DNA from: Vibrio tarriae | GTDB lineage: Bacteria > Pseudomonadota > Gammaproteobacteria > Enterobacterales > Vibrionaceae | Assembly (NCBI RefSeq): GCF_002216685.1 | Contig: NZ_CP022353.1 | Coordinates: forward strand, 2,170,001 to 2,234,000 | Direction of reading: 5' to 3' | Length of the DNA stretch: 64,000 nucleotides | Part shown: in pieces, positions 10,902-21,400 of the stretch | How positions within the stretch are numbered: position 1 is the first letter of the stretch | Layout: every line of letters starts with the position of its first letter | Program-made: the position numbers and the translations under genes | Notes under the pieces: model-generated | What the model saw: only the letters and a program-made list of their open reading frames with translations | Database searches by the model: none | What the model was told of the DNA's origin: nothing

Positions 10902-11531
10902 TTAACCTTTGTAACCAGTCGCTACGATAAAAACTTCTCGTGAACGTGATCGAGAGGAGTCCGGTTTACGGATTTTAACCACTTTAAATAGGTCTCTTAC
11001 TGCTTTGACATAATCGTCAAAGCCTTCTCCTTGAAACACTTTCACCACAAAACTACCATTGGGAGCCAGAACTTGTCGACACATATCCAGTGCCAATTCG
11101 ACAAGATACATGGCGCGTGGCTGATCGACGGACAAGTTACCCGCCATATTAGGTGCCATATCAGACATCACCACATCAACCATATCTGGCTGGATTCTAT
11201 CTAGCAATGCATTGAGCACCGCTTCCTCACGGAAGTCACCTTGCAAGAAAGACACCCCCGCAATCGACTCCATAGGTAAAAGGTCACACGCAATAACACG
11301 CCCACCCTCGCCAACTACTTTGGCCGCAAATTGTGACCATCCACCAGGTGCAGCGCCAAGATCGACAACTGTCATACCAGCTTTTAGTAGTTTATCTTTG
11401 TTTTGGATCTCTTCTATTTTGAAGATAGCACGTGAACGATAGCCTTTCTTCTTTGCTTCGTTAACATATTTGTCGTCAAAATGCTCTTTTAACCAGCGAG
11501 TTGAGCTGGCCGAGTGTTTCTGTTTACTCAT
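10902..11531 (-). CDS. rlmE: 23S rRNA (U2552-2'-O)-methyltransferase
   Basis: RlmE (RrmJ, FtsJ) methylates U2552 in the A-loop of 23S rRNA using S-adenosylmethionine. From ATG 11531 the protein is 209 aa, the family length; the reading frame stays open upstream but without a plausible start. SAM motif [15 protein letters not shown] and the catalytic Asp/Lys context SDMAPNMAG and [10 protein letters not shown] are visible. A good ribosome site (TTAGGAAC) precedes the ATG. It is upstream of ftsH and divergent from yhbY. Confidence 0.96.
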   Translation of the reverse strand: MSKQKHSASSTRWLKEHFDDKYVNEAKKKGYRSRAIFKIEEIQNKDKLLKAGMTVVDLGAAPGGWSQFAAKVVGEGGRVIACDLLPMESIAGVSFLQGDFREEAVLNALLDRIQPDMVDVVMSDMAPNMAGNLSVDQPRAMYLVELALDMCRQVLAPNGSFVVKVFQGEGFDDYVKAVRDLFKVVKIRKPDSSRSRSREVFIVATGYKG

Positions 11532-11650
11532 TTTGTTCCTAACTAAGTCACCACTATCCAAGAAAGTCTGGTAGAAAATATAGTCTTCTAGCATAGATGG
11601 CGTTAAAATGACGGTTTTCAACCCTAATATTAAATAAATTTGGCCGCGTA

Positions 11651-11947
11651 ATGAACCTAAGCAACAAACAAAAGCAGCATCTGAAAGGCTTGGCACACAA
11701 CTTAAAACCTGTTGTGTTGATGGGCGCTAACGGACTCACAGAAGCTGTGCTGGCGGAAATCGAAATTGCGCTCGATCACCATGAACTGATTAAAGTGAAA
11801 GTCGTTTCTGAAGATCGTGAAACTAAGCAATTGATCGTTGACGCAATTGTTCGCGAAACTGGTGCCGAGAAAGTACAGGTAATTGGTAAAGTCCTAGTAC
11901 TTTATCGCCAGTCTCAGCAACGCAAAATCGAATTGCCACGCAAATAA
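11651..11947 (+). CDS. yhbY: RNA-binding CRM-domain protein YhbY
   Basis: The 98-aa protein consists of one CRM domain ([18 protein letters not shown], with the GxxG-type loop MGANGLTE). The family associates with the 50S precursor and helps ribosome assembly. It is transcribed divergently from rlmE, across a 119-bp gap, as in E. coli. It ends in a bidirectional terminator facing greA. Confidence 0.94.
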   Translation: MNLSNKQKQHLKGLAHNLKPVVLMGANGLTEAVLAEIEIALDHHELIKVKVVSEDRETKQLIVDAIVRETGAEKVQVIGKVLVLYRQSQQRKIELPRK

Positions 11948-11961
11948 TCAGCCAATGGATG

Positions 11962-11989
11962 AAAAAAGGTCGCGACTGCGACCTTTTTT
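11962..11989. terminator. bidirectional terminator yhbY/greA
   Basis: GGTCGC-GACT-GCGACC (11968-11983) flanked by A6 and T6 serves the convergent yhbY and greA. Confidence 0.88.
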
Positions 11990-12023
11990 ACTTTTTCCTA
12001 AAATGATTGGCTAATTGGCGAAG

Positions 12024-12497
12024 CTATAGATATTCCACGCGATCAATTTCAAAGACCTTATTGCCCCCTGGAGTCGCAATCGAGACTTCATCGCCTTCAA
12101 ATTTACCAATCAAACCACGAGCAATCGGCGAATTGACTGAAATACGACCTGATTTGATATCCGCTTCATCATCACCAACGATTTGGTAAGTCTTCTCTTC
12201 GTCGCTGTTGACATCAATCACCGTCACCGTAGCACCAAAAATGACTTTGCCACTGTTTTCCATCTTGGTGACATCAATCACTTGCGCCACAGACAGCTTG
12301 TATTCGATATCACGAATTTGCGCTTCACAGATCCCCTGCTCTTCACGTGCAGCATGGTATTCCGCATTCTCTTTCAAATCGCCAAGCTCACGAGCTTCGG
12401 CAATCGCTTCTGTAATTTTGGGTCTGAGTTTTAACAGTCTATCGAGTTCTTCACGCAGGAGTTTTTCACCGCGTGCTGTCATTGGAACTTTTTCCAT
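12024..12497 (-). CDS. greA: transcript cleavage factor GreA
   Basis: GreA rescues backtracked RNA polymerase by stimulating cleavage of the 3' RNA end. The protein is 157 aa with the N-terminal coiled coil carrying the [11 protein letters not shown] acidic tip and the C-terminal FKBP-like domain ([10 protein letters not shown]). Two adjacent ATGs exist; the second (12497) is chosen because the AGAGG ribosome site is six bases away, but 12500 is equally possible. It faces yhbY and has the ompU control region on its other side. Confidence 0.95.
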   Translation of the reverse strand: MEKVPMTARGEKLLREELDRLLKLRPKITEAIAEARELGDLKENAEYHAAREEQGICEAQIRDIEYKLSVAQVIDVTKMENSGKVIFGATVTVIDVNSDEEKTYQIVGDDEADIKSGRISVNSPIARGLIGKFEGDEVSIATPGGNKVFEIDRVEYL

Positions 12498-12500
12498 CAT

Positions 12501-13053
12501 CTACCTCTGCGCCAAAGTTTTTCTTTGGACAATAATAAAGTTTCCCAACATCCTAAATCGGGTCGGGTTAGGGTTGAACCATTTGGATTACTCAAAAGTG
12601 TAAACAAAGTTAAGGGCTAAATCATCCAAATTCAAGATTTGCGAGGCGAATTTAGTTGAACCTCTATTTTCGCCGTTTATATGTGATCTTTAGCACAATT
12701 AGATTGTTCATGCTTTACTCAAACTCGATAAAAAAAAATAAAAAACACACCAAATTAAATTAAAAAAAAACACTTACAAAAAATCAAAAAAACATTAAAA
12801 AACAATTCGTTGATATTTTTTTACTAACAATAAAACAGTGTTCATAAGCTGGATTTATATCATTTTACTAACTGATAGCGGAACTTTGGGAGTAAAAAAG
12901 TAGCCACGAAAATGACTGAACCATCGAATTTCTTATGCTTTGTGGTTTCGATACACCATAACCAATGAAGCTTGATGCGTCAGTTATTTCGACTGACGTG
13001 GCTTACGTCGCACCAAAATCAAATTTATGGACAATAAATTAGGACTTAATAAG
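12501..13053 (+). promoter_or_regulatory. long AT-rich control region upstream of ompU
   Basis: This 553-bp stretch has no convincing gene. Positions 12721-12840 contain only about one G or C in six bases, with many A-tracts on the plus strand. In V. cholerae, ompU is activated by ToxR bound to AT-rich repeats upstream and silenced by H-NS; the composition and place fit that, although I could not fix individual ToxR sites by eye. The last 130 bp before the ATG are of normal composition and probably hold the core promoter and leader, ending in AGGA at 13041-13044. Confidence 0.7.
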
Positions 13054-14082
13054 ATGAACAAGACTCTGATTGCTCTTGCTGTATCAGCTGCTGCAGTGGC
13101 TACTGGCGCTTACGCTGACGGAATCAACCAAAGCGGTGACAAAGCAGGTTCAACCGTTTACAGCGCAAAAGGTACTTCTCTAGAAATCGGTGGCCGTGCT
13201 GAAGCACGCCTATCTCTGAAAGATGGCAAGGCTGAAGATAAATCTCGTGTACGTTTAAACTTCCTAGGCAAAGCAGAAATCAATGACAGTCTGTACGGCG
13301 TTGGCTTCTACGAAGGTGAATTTACCACTGCTGATAACACTGACGGTTCAGAATTAGATAACCGTTACACATATGCAGGTATCGGCGGTACTTACGGTGA
13401 AGTCACTTACGGTAAAAACGATGGTGCACTGGGCGTAATCACTGACTTCACAGATATCATGTCTTACCACGGTAACTCAGCAGCAGACAAAATCGCTGTA
13501 GCTGACCGTACAGACAATATGTTGGCTTACAAAGGCCAATTTGGTGACCTAGGCGTAAAAGCAAGCTACCGTTTTGCTGACCGTGTAGAAGGAACTGGTA
13601 CTAATTCAGGTCAATACGTTGACAACGGCAAAGACGGTTACTCTCTATCTGCAATCTACGCATTCGGTGACACTGGTTTTAACGTAGGTGCTGGTTACGC
13701 AGATCAAGACGAGCAAAATGAATACATGCTGGCAGCATCTTACCGCATGGAAAACCTGTACTTCGCAGGTCTGTTCACTGATGGCGAAAAAGCAGCAACT
13801 AACGGTGATTACACTGGTTACGAGCTAGCAGCAGCGTACAAATTGGGTCAAGCGGCGTTCACTACTACGTACAACAACGCAGAAACTAACGACGAAACTT
13901 CAGCAAACAACGTTGCAATCGACGCAACTTACTACTTCAAGCCTAACTTCCGCACTTATATCTCTTACAACTTCAACATGATTGATGCAGGTGATGTAAT
14001 GGGTAAAGTTGGCACTAACGGTGTAGCAACTAAGATCGATGCAGAAGACGAACTGGCTATCGGCCTACGTTACGACTTCTAA
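13054..14082 (+). CDS. ompU: outer-membrane porin OmpU
   Basis: OmpU is the general, ToxR-regulated trimeric porin of V. cholerae, giving resistance to bile and organic acids. The start at 13054 gives a 342-aa precursor with a 21-residue signal peptide (MNKTLIALAVSAAAVATGAYA) and a mature N-terminus DGINQSGDKAGSTVYSAKG, as known for OmpU. The frame is open from an ATG at 13027, but only 13054 has a ribosome site (AGGA) and begins the signal peptide. The protein ends in the porin signature (LRYDF). Loop segments such as TADNTDGSELDN and VEGTGTNSGQYVDNG differ from the O1 protein I remember, while strand segments are the same. Codon choice is strongly biased, as for a highly expressed gene. Confidence 0.96.
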   Translation: MNKTLIALAVSAAAVATGAYADGINQSGDKAGSTVYSAKGTSLEIGGRAEARLSLKDGKAEDKSRVRLNFLGKAEINDSLYGVGFYEGEFTTADNTDGSELDNRYTYAGIGGTYGEVTYGKNDGALGVITDFTDIMSYHGNSAADKIAVADRTDNMLAYKGQFGDLGVKASYRFADRVEGTGTNSGQYVDNGKDGYSLSAIYAFGDTGFNVGAGYADQDEQNEYMLAASYRMENLYFAGLFTDGEKAATNGDYTGYELAAAYKLGQAAFTTTYNNAETNDETSANNVAIDATYYFKPNFRTYISYNFNMIDAGDVMGKVGTNGVATKIDAEDELAIGLRYDF

Positions 14083-14108
14083 TTGTTGACTAAAAGGTCA
14101 CACGCCAA

Positions 14109-14134
14109 ACGCCTGCTAAATAGCAGGCGTTTTT
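14109..14134 (+). terminator. ompU terminator
   Basis: A perfect 9-bp stem ACGCCTGCT/AGCAGGCGT (14109-14117, 14122-14130), loop AAAT, then a T-run. Confidence 0.9.
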
Positions 14135-14226
14135 CTATCAAGCTATAACTACTGCGGTGTAGGCTACCTGCAACTCCAAAGTGTTTGGGTATATACTGCA
14201 ACAACGTTTCTTGTGGATGTATTGTT

Positions 14227-15672
14227 ATGCCTTCTCGCACCATGCCAATTTGGTTACTATCCATCAGCCTTTTTCTGATAGCGTTTCCTATTTACGCACA
14301 AACACAGTTAAGTGCCGCGGCGACTAAGCTCCCTCAAGGGGCACGCTATAGTCTATTGATTGAAGATGCCGCATCACAGCAGACCTCTCTCGAACTCAAT
14401 ACTCATCTTTACTATCCCCCAGCCAGTACGCAGAAGATTTTGACGGCGCTTGCCGCGAAATTAGAACTGGGTGATGAATTTCGCTTTCATACCGATTTAA
14501 TGCGTTCAGGATCAGATTGGATCATTCGCTTTTCAGGTGACCCCACCCTGACTACCAAGGATTTAACGATTCTGCTCAAAGCGATTAAATCTCAGAGTGG
14601 CGGCAGAATTGAGGGTGATTTGTGGCTGGATAATAGTGTATTTAGTGGATATGAACGTGCGGTGGGTTGGCCATGGGATATTTTGGGCGTCTGCTATAGC
14701 GCCCCAGCCAGTGCCATCAACCTTGATGGTAACTGTATTCAGGCGTCTATTTATACCGAACCACAAGGTAAAACACGCGTTTATGTACCAGAGCACTACC
14801 CTGTGCATGTTCAGTCGCAAGCCATCAGCGTGACACAGAGCGAACAAGAGAGTTTACTGTGTGATTTAGAACTGACGGCAACGCCTGAGAATCACTATAA
14901 GCTGGATGGCTGTTTAGTCCTACGAGACAAACCCTTACCACTAAAATTTGCGGTGCAAGATACCGGGATATATACCCAGCGAGTGGTCTATCGTCTCCTC
15001 AGCCAGCTAAACATCGAGCTCAAAGGGGAGATTAAAGTCGGTAAAGCCAATACCAAACAAGCGCAGAAAATCGCTTCTCATCAGTCCCAGCCGCTGCCTG
15101 TGTTACTGAAAACCATGTTGCAAGAGTCCGACAACCTGATCGCCGATACCTTGACCAAAGCCTTGGGCCACCGTTTTTACTCTCAACCCGGTAGCTTTAC
15201 CAACGGAACACAAGCCATTAAACAGATTTTTTACTCTCGCACGGGCATTTCATTAGAAGATACTCAGCTCGCCGATGGCTCTGGCCTTTCACGTAATAAC
15301 CGGATGCGTCCACAAGTGATGCTGGAAACTCTTCGCTACCTTTATCAGCATGAAACTGAGCTTGGTTTAATTGCGATGCTGCCTTCGGCGGGAGAATCGG
15401 GCACGTTGCAATATCGACGCAGTATGCTTGCGCCGCAAATCAGTGGCCAAATTAAAGCGAAAAGTGGTTCACTTTATGGCACTTACAATATGGCGGGCTT
15501 TGTGATGGACGAAAATCAGCGCCCTAAGACTCTGTTTGTTCAATTCGTCACCGACTATTTCCCTCCGAAACCCAATCCTGAGGTAGCGGTTGAACCACCG
15601 ATCATCCAGTTTGAAACTCAGCTCTATCAAGAGCTTATTCAGTTTAATCGTTTGGCATCCAAGCCAAACTAG
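14227..15672 (+). CDS. dacB: D-alanyl-D-alanine carboxypeptidase/endopeptidase (PBP4)
   Basis: A periplasmic class C penicillin-binding protein that trims or cleaves peptidoglycan crosslinks. From ATG 14227 it is 481 aa with a signal peptide (about 1-25, ending IYAQ). All three active-site motifs are present: STQK (Ser67-Lys70), SDN near 303 and KSG near 418. The insertion of about 180 residues between the first two motifs is typical of PBP4. A second ATG at 14242 is an alternative start. It is a monocistronic gene facing tyrS. Confidence 0.94.
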   Translation: MPSRTMPIWLLSISLFLIAFPIYAQTQLSAAATKLPQGARYSLLIEDAASQQTSLELNTHLYYPPASTQKILTALAAKLELGDEFRFHTDLMRSGSDWIIRFSGDPTLTTKDLTILLKAIKSQSGGRIEGDLWLDNSVFSGYERAVGWPWDILGVCYSAPASAINLDGNCIQASIYTEPQGKTRVYVPEHYPVHVQSQAISVTQSEQESLLCDLELTATPENHYKLDGCLVLRDKPLPLKFAVQDTGIYTQRVVYRLLSQLNIELKGEIKVGKANTKQAQKIASHQSQPLPVLLKTMLQESDNLIADTLTKALGHRFYSQPGSFTNGTQAIKQIFYSRTGISLEDTQLADGSGLSRNNRMRPQVMLETLRYLYQHETELGLIAMLPSAGESGTLQYRRSMLAPQISGQIKAKSGSLYGTYNMAGFVMDENQRPKTLFVQFVTDYFPPKPNPEVAVEPPIIQFETQLYQELIQFNRLASKPN

Positions 15673-15690
15673 GATTCTACCTGAAAAATA

Positions 15691-15714
15691 AAAAGCGCCG
15701 TTTGGCGCTTTTTA
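15691..15714. terminator. bidirectional terminator dacB/tyrS
   Basis: AAAAGCGCC-GTTT-GGCGCTTTT (15691-15712) between the convergent dacB and tyrS, with A and T runs on both sides. Confidence 0.87.
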
Positions 15715-15742
15715 TTTATTTTTAGCTCGGGTTTGAAAGCCA

Positions 15743-16930
15743 TTACTTGATGGTCACTCGAGCGAACTTACGTTTACCCACTTGGTAAACCGATGTACCG
15801 CAAGCAGGAACCAGCTTCGCATCCTCTAATTTCTCTCCATCAAGCTTCACCGCACCTTGTTTAATCATGCGCAGTGCATCAGAAGTAGAAGCCACAAGTC
15901 CCGCCTCTTTGAGTAGGTTCGAGATAGCGATTCCAGCCTCGAATTCAAACTCTGGCATTTCCTCAGGCATTGCCCCTTTTTGGAAACGGTTGATGAACTC
16001 TTGTTCTGCTGCATCAGCATCGGCTTGAGAATGGAAACGAGTGATGATCTCTTTTGCTAGCAAAATCTTGATATCACGCGGGTTAGCACCATGAGCAACC
16101 TCTGCTTTGAATTGGGCCACTTCGTCTAACGGACGGAAAGAGAGCAGTTCATAGTAGCTCCACATCAAATCGTCAGAAATTGACATGATTTTACCGAACA
16201 TTTCGCTCGGCGCTTCGCTCACACCAATATAGTTATGCGCTGATTTGGACATTTTCTTCTCGCCATCCAATCCCACCAGCAGAGGCATCATCAATACCAC
16301 TTGTGGTTTTTGGCCGTTGGCTTTTTGTAGCTCACGCCCCATCAGCAAGTTGAACTTCTGGTCAGTACCACCTAGCTCAACATCCGTCTCCATCGCAACG
16401 GAATCGTAGCCTTGCAGCAATGGGTACATAAACTCGTGAATCGCAATCGGCTGACCATTGTTGTAACGCTTTTTAAAGTCATCACGTTCTAACATACGAG
16501 CGACGGTCTGGTTTGAAGCCAGACGGATCATCCCTTCCGCTCCCAGTTGTGACAACCACTCTGAGTTAAATTGGATCTTGGTTTTGGCAGGATCGAGGAT
16601 CTTAAACACTTGCTGCTTGTAAGTTTCTGCGTTGCGCAACACATCTTCACGCGTCAAAGGTGGGCGTGTCGTGTTTTTTCCTGTTGGGTCACCCACCATT
16701 CCGGTAAAGTCACCAATCAAAAATGTCACGTCATGACCTAAATCCTGGAAAGTACGAAGCTTATTGAGGATTACCGTGTGGCCTAGATGGATATCCGGAG
16801 CCGTTGGATCAGCCCCCAACTTAATTCGCAGCGGACGATTTTCTTTAAGCTTGGCAATGAGCTCTTCTTCGGGGATCAGCTCTTCAACACCACGTTTAAT
16901 CTCGGCTAAAGCGGCTTCAATACTCGCCAT
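15743..16930 (-). CDS. tyrS: tyrosyl-tRNA synthetase
   Basis: Charges tRNA-Tyr. The 395-aa class I synthetase has the HIGH-like motif HLGH at 48-51, the signature KMSKS near 233, and an S4 RNA-binding domain in the last 60 residues ([17 protein letters not shown]). The long form with PTRPP-like KNTTRPPLT is the TyrRS subtype common in vibrios; I recall that V. cholerae carries a second, different tyrS elsewhere. It is divergent from the M23 peptidase gene. Confidence 0.96.
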   Translation of the reverse strand: MASIEAALAEIKRGVEELIPEEELIAKLKENRPLRIKLGADPTAPDIHLGHTVILNKLRTFQDLGHDVTFLIGDFTGMVGDPTGKNTTRPPLTREDVLRNAETYKQQVFKILDPAKTKIQFNSEWLSQLGAEGMIRLASNQTVARMLERDDFKKRYNNGQPIAIHEFMYPLLQGYDSVAMETDVELGGTDQKFNLLMGRELQKANGQKPQVVLMMPLLVGLDGEKKMSKSAHNYIGVSEAPSEMFGKIMSISDDLMWSYYELLSFRPLDEVAQFKAEVAHGANPRDIKILLAKEIITRFHSQADADAAEQEFINRFQKGAMPEEMPEFEFEAGIAISNLLKEAGLVASTSDALRMIKQGAVKLDGEKLEDAKLVPACGTSVYQVGKRKFARVTIK

Positions 16931-17060
16931 TCTTGTTCACTCCCACAGATTTGGCAAAAATATGATAGTGGGACATATTACTTGAATAGCGATGCATTTT
17001 GAAACCAGTTAGACTACCCGACAGCGATTTTGTTAATAATTAAATGAATTTGAACTGAAC

Positions 17061-18362
17061 ATGCTTTCTCTTTTCAATCGTCTTCCTTGGCTGCATCGAG
17101 TGTTAATCACCGCGTTTAGCGCCATCATTGTCTTCGCCATTTTTTTTCTGCCCGATTCTGAAGATTTACGTAACCCTGATGCTCAGTTAGAAGTAGGACG
17201 TCACTATCCCGTCACTCTCGATAACCAACTGATTACCACACCAGAGGAAGATGTGATCGCTCCTCCCTCTGTCATGTTGCGCTGGGAGACCTACCAAGTG
17301 GCCAACGGTGAAAGTGCCGCCCTGCTCTTCCAACGAGCGGGACTCTCATCACGAGTGCTCTACGAATTGACCTCAAGTAATAGTGACATCAACAGTCAGC
17401 TTTCGAAGTTAATGCCTAAAGACGAGCTGAAATTTGGCTTTGACCAAGATAATCAATTAGTTCAACTAAAACGCACCATTAGCCCTTATGAAACCTTTGT
17501 GGTAACCCGTTCAGATTCTGGTTTTACCTCTGAGTTTGATAAGAAAGAGGTCACCTTCCAGCTCAATTACGCCGAAGCCAAAATTACCTCTAATTTCTGG
17601 AATGCGGGGGTCGCCGCAGGATTGACTGCAAACCAGATTATCGAATTAGCCAATATGTTTGGCTGGGATATCGACTTCGCGCTCGATATTCGCGAAGGGG
17701 ATCAATTCAAATTGCTCTACCAAGAAAAAATCGTCGAGGGCTCAGTGATTGGTCGCGGTAATATTATTGCAGCCACTTTTATCAACCAAGGTTCAACCTT
17801 TACTGCGATTTTGGATGACAATACAGGCAACTATTACGATCAAAATGGCCGAGCGATGAAAAAGGCCTTCTTGCGTTCGCCGCTCGATTTTCGTCGTGTC
17901 TCTTCTAACTTTAATCCTCGCCGACTCCATCCAGTGACCGGCCAAATAAAAGCTCACCGCGGTACTGATTACGTGGCACCGGTAGGAACACCTATCTGGG
18001 CTGCGGGTGATGGTGTGGTAGAGAAATCCAGCTATAACCAGTTTAATGGTAATTATGTCTACATTCGCCATAGCAATACCTACATTACCAAATACCTACA
18101 TTTACAGCGCCGTCTAGTCAAAACGGGGCAACGAGTCAAACAAGGCCAGAGTATTGGTACTTTGGGAGGGACAGGGCGAGTTACCGGCCCTCACTTGCAC
18201 TATGAATTCTTGGTTAATGGCATTCACAAAAACCCACGTACGGTTGAATTGCCACAAGCACAATCACTGACTGGCAAGGCGAAAGAAACCTTTATTGCGA
18301 ATGCGAAGCAACGAATGGAAAAACTCGAACGCTACAGCCAGTTATTGTATGCCAATCAATAA
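17061..18362 (+). CDS. M23 peptidoglycan DD-endopeptidase (ShyC-like)
   Basis: A cell-wall endopeptidase of the LytM/M23 family that cuts peptide crosslinks to permit growth. The 433-aa protein has an N-terminal membrane anchor (about 14-32), an OapA/LysM-like region at about 75-160 (TYQVANGESAALLFQRAGLS) and the zinc domain with His299 and Asp303 (AHRGTDY) and His378/His380 (GPHLHYEF), so all metal ligands are intact. It corresponds to VC0630, one of three Shy endopeptidases of V. cholerae, which I believe is ShyC. It is divergent from tyrS. Confidence 0.9.
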   Translation: MLSLFNRLPWLHRVLITAFSAIIVFAIFFLPDSEDLRNPDAQLEVGRHYPVTLDNQLITTPEEDVIAPPSVMLRWETYQVANGESAALLFQRAGLSSRVLYELTSSNSDINSQLSKLMPKDELKFGFDQDNQLVQLKRTISPYETFVVTRSDSGFTSEFDKKEVTFQLNYAEAKITSNFWNAGVAAGLTANQIIELANMFGWDIDFALDIREGDQFKLLYQEKIVEGSVIGRGNIIAATFINQGSTFTAILDDNTGNYYDQNGRAMKKAFLRSPLDFRRVSSNFNPRRLHPVTGQIKAHRGTDYVAPVGTPIWAAGDGVVEKSSYNQFNGNYVYIRHSNTYITKYLHLQRRLVKTGQRVKQGQSIGTLGGTGRVTGPHLHYEFLVNGIHKNPRTVELPQAQSLTGKAKETFIANAKQRMEKLERYSQLLYANQ

Positions 18363-18380
18363 CCGCCTCGTGGTGGAATA

Positions 18381-18414
18381 AAAAGTTAGGCCAGCAATTG
18401 CTGGCCTAACTTTT
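18381..18414. terminator. 34-bp perfectly palindromic bidirectional terminator
   Basis: AAAAGTTAGGCCAGCAA is followed directly by its exact reverse complement; both ends are poly-A/poly-T. It serves the convergent M23 peptidase and RND pump genes. Confidence 0.9.
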
Positions 18415-18444
18415 ATCAACATTCACTATTTCACTATGGTATGT

Positions 18445-21400
18445 TTAACTTTGCTCATCTTGAGGCGCTGCGTCTTCACTCAGCACTGCTTTACGCCGCC
18501 CTAACATGAGCAAACAAGGGGTAAGCACTAAGGTCAGCACCGTGGCAAAAGCCAATCCTCCGGCCACCGCAGTTGCCAGTTGTGACCACCACTGGGTACT
18601 CGGCGCGCCAAACTCTATTTTTTGATTGATGATGTCGATATTCATCTCAAGCACCATAGGTAGCAAACCTAAAATGGTCGTCACCGTAGTCAGCAGCACA
18701 GGACGCAAACGCTGCACCCCCGTGCGTAGTATCGCTTCTTCTCGGCTCAAGCCTCGATTAAGTAATTGATTATAGGTATCAATCAACACGATATTGTTGT
18801 TCACCACAATCCCCGCTAGGGCAATCACCCCGATGCCAGACATGATGATGCCAAACGGTTTTTGGAAAATCAGTAATCCAGCAAAAACCCCTACGGTAGA
18901 GAAAATCACCGCGGTCAAAATCAGGAAAGCTTGGTAGAAACTATTGAACTGGGTGATCAAAATGATCGCCATCGCCGCGAGTGCGACCATAAATGCCTTT
19001 TCGAGGAATGCTGCTGAATGCTCTTGCTCCTCGTTTTGACCACGGATACGAAACTCCACACTACTCGGTAAATTGAGCTCACGTAGTGCCTGTTCAATGG
19101 CAGGGAGTTCTAGCGCTAGGTTGTACCCTTCCTTGAGATCAGCCATCACGCTGATCACCCGTCGCCCATCCACCCTATGAATCGTATCCTGCTTCTGCTC
19201 TGGAATAATTTGCGCAAAATTAGTGAGTGGCACTAAACCTTGCGTGGTTTTTACGCGTAGTTGGTCAAAACGTCCAATATCACGATATTCACTCGGATAA
19301 CGCACCAAAATATCGACTTCTTCGTCGCTGTCATCGGGAAGATAATCGCCAATTTTGAGGCCATTTGTCACAAACTGTACGGTATTGCCTACCAAAGTGG
19401 CATCTGCCGCAAAACGTGATGCATCATCACGTCGAATATCAATTTTCCAATCAATACCCGGCTTACTACCGTTATCACTTAAATTGGTTAATGCCTGATT
19501 AGATTCGGCCCACAACCTGACTTGCTGAACCGCTTTACCGAGGTCGTCAGCAACGCGAGCTGAAATTTCAATCTCCAGATCATGCTCAACCGGAGGACCT
19601 GCGTCTGGAAATTTGTATTCGATTTCAACCCCAGGGAAGGTATCGGTGACTTGCTCCAGTTCCTCAATAATCGCTTTAACACTGCGACGATATTGCCAAT
19701 CAACGGGGGTTATCTGTACGACGCCGATTTCATCATCGCCCCCCGTACGGGTATAGACACTTTCAAACTCATCGTGGCCTAACATCACCTGCTCAATATC
19801 ACTCATGATGCGATCTTTTTCATTCAGCGACAGATCGCCATAAGAGCGTACTTTAACCGAGAAAAAAGGCGGATCCACTTCAGGAAAAAACTCTGCACCT
19901 AACCCTGCTTTGCCATAAGCAAACGCAATCGCCGCAGACATCAGCAGCGCACCGCACAAAATTTTGATCGGGTGGCGAATCGCTATGGCAAGCGTGTGGT
20001 AATAGGCTTTGGTGATCCCCGTCGCTTGTGAAAAATCACCATTGTGCAGCGCCACCATCTGCGCTTGATTGGCTTGGGTCACTTTCTGCGGACGACCAAA
20101 CAAACTTCCCAATACCGGAACAAAGAGCAGCGCCATCACTAAAGAGGCAGTGAGCGTCGCCATTAAAGTCAGCGGAAGGTATTTCATGAATTCGCCAGTG
20201 ACATCTGGCCAAAACAGCAGTGGGGCAAAAGCGGCCAACGTGGTCGCGGTAGAGGCGGTGATTGGCCAAGCCATACGTTTCGCCGCATCGCGATAGGCTT
20301 CACTTCGATGCATTCCCTCTTGCATACGTCGATCCGCAAATTCAGTCACCACGATTGCGCCATCCACCAGCATGCCAACAGCCATGATGAGAGCAAACAG
20401 CACAACGATATTGACCGTCAGACCGAAAACGGCCAGTACCAATAACCCAGTCAAAAAAGATCCAGGAATCGAAACCCCAACCAATAGCGAAGTGCGTACA
20501 CCCAAAATCGCAATGATCACCACCACTACGAGAATGATGGCGGACAGAATATTGTTTTGTAGATCATTGAGCATGAGTTTGACATCTTCCGACTCATCCC
20601 AAATCGTTTTCACCAATAAATTATTAGGCCAATCATCACGAGCTTGAGCTTCGCCTAACACCGCTTTGACTAGCTCAACCGTTTCAATAATGTTCTCACC
20701 AGAACGTTTTTTGATATCCAAAACAATGGCGGGTTTACCATCTAAGCGAGCGAAGCTCTCAGGATCACGGAAAGATTTGCGTACTGTAGCCACATCACCG
20801 AACGTAATCACTTGCTTACCTTCGACTTTAATCGGCAGCTCTAGTACATCCTTCAGTGATTCAAACACGGAAGGCACTTTGACCGAAAAGCGGCCATAAC
20901 CGGTATCGACAAATCCGGCGGCGACCACTCGGTTATTGAGTGCAATCAGATTGTAGATGTCGCTTTGATCCAGTCCATAGCTCTCCATAAGCAGTGGATC
21001 GACGATGATTTCCACAATTTCTTCACGATCCCCTGCGATATCAACAGATAAGATCTGGCGAAAGCTTTCCAATTTATCGCGTAATTGACGGGCTATCAGA
21101 ACTGCCGTTCGCTCCGGTACTGTACCGTAGAGCACAACAGATAAAACAGGCTGTTCCGCCGCCAGCGTCACTTCATTCACCGTCGGCTCATCACTGTCCG
21201 CCGGTAATTTGGGTTTGGCCAAATCGACCGCATCACGCACATCGGCCATCGCTTTGGCTAAATCGACGCCTACATTGAATTCCAGCACAACAGAAGCATG
21301 CCCTTCTGATGCGGTGGCCGTCATCTCTTTCACCCCTTCAATTGAGCGCATTTCCTGCTCAAGAGGACGAACAATCAATCTTTCCGCATCACTGGGAGAA

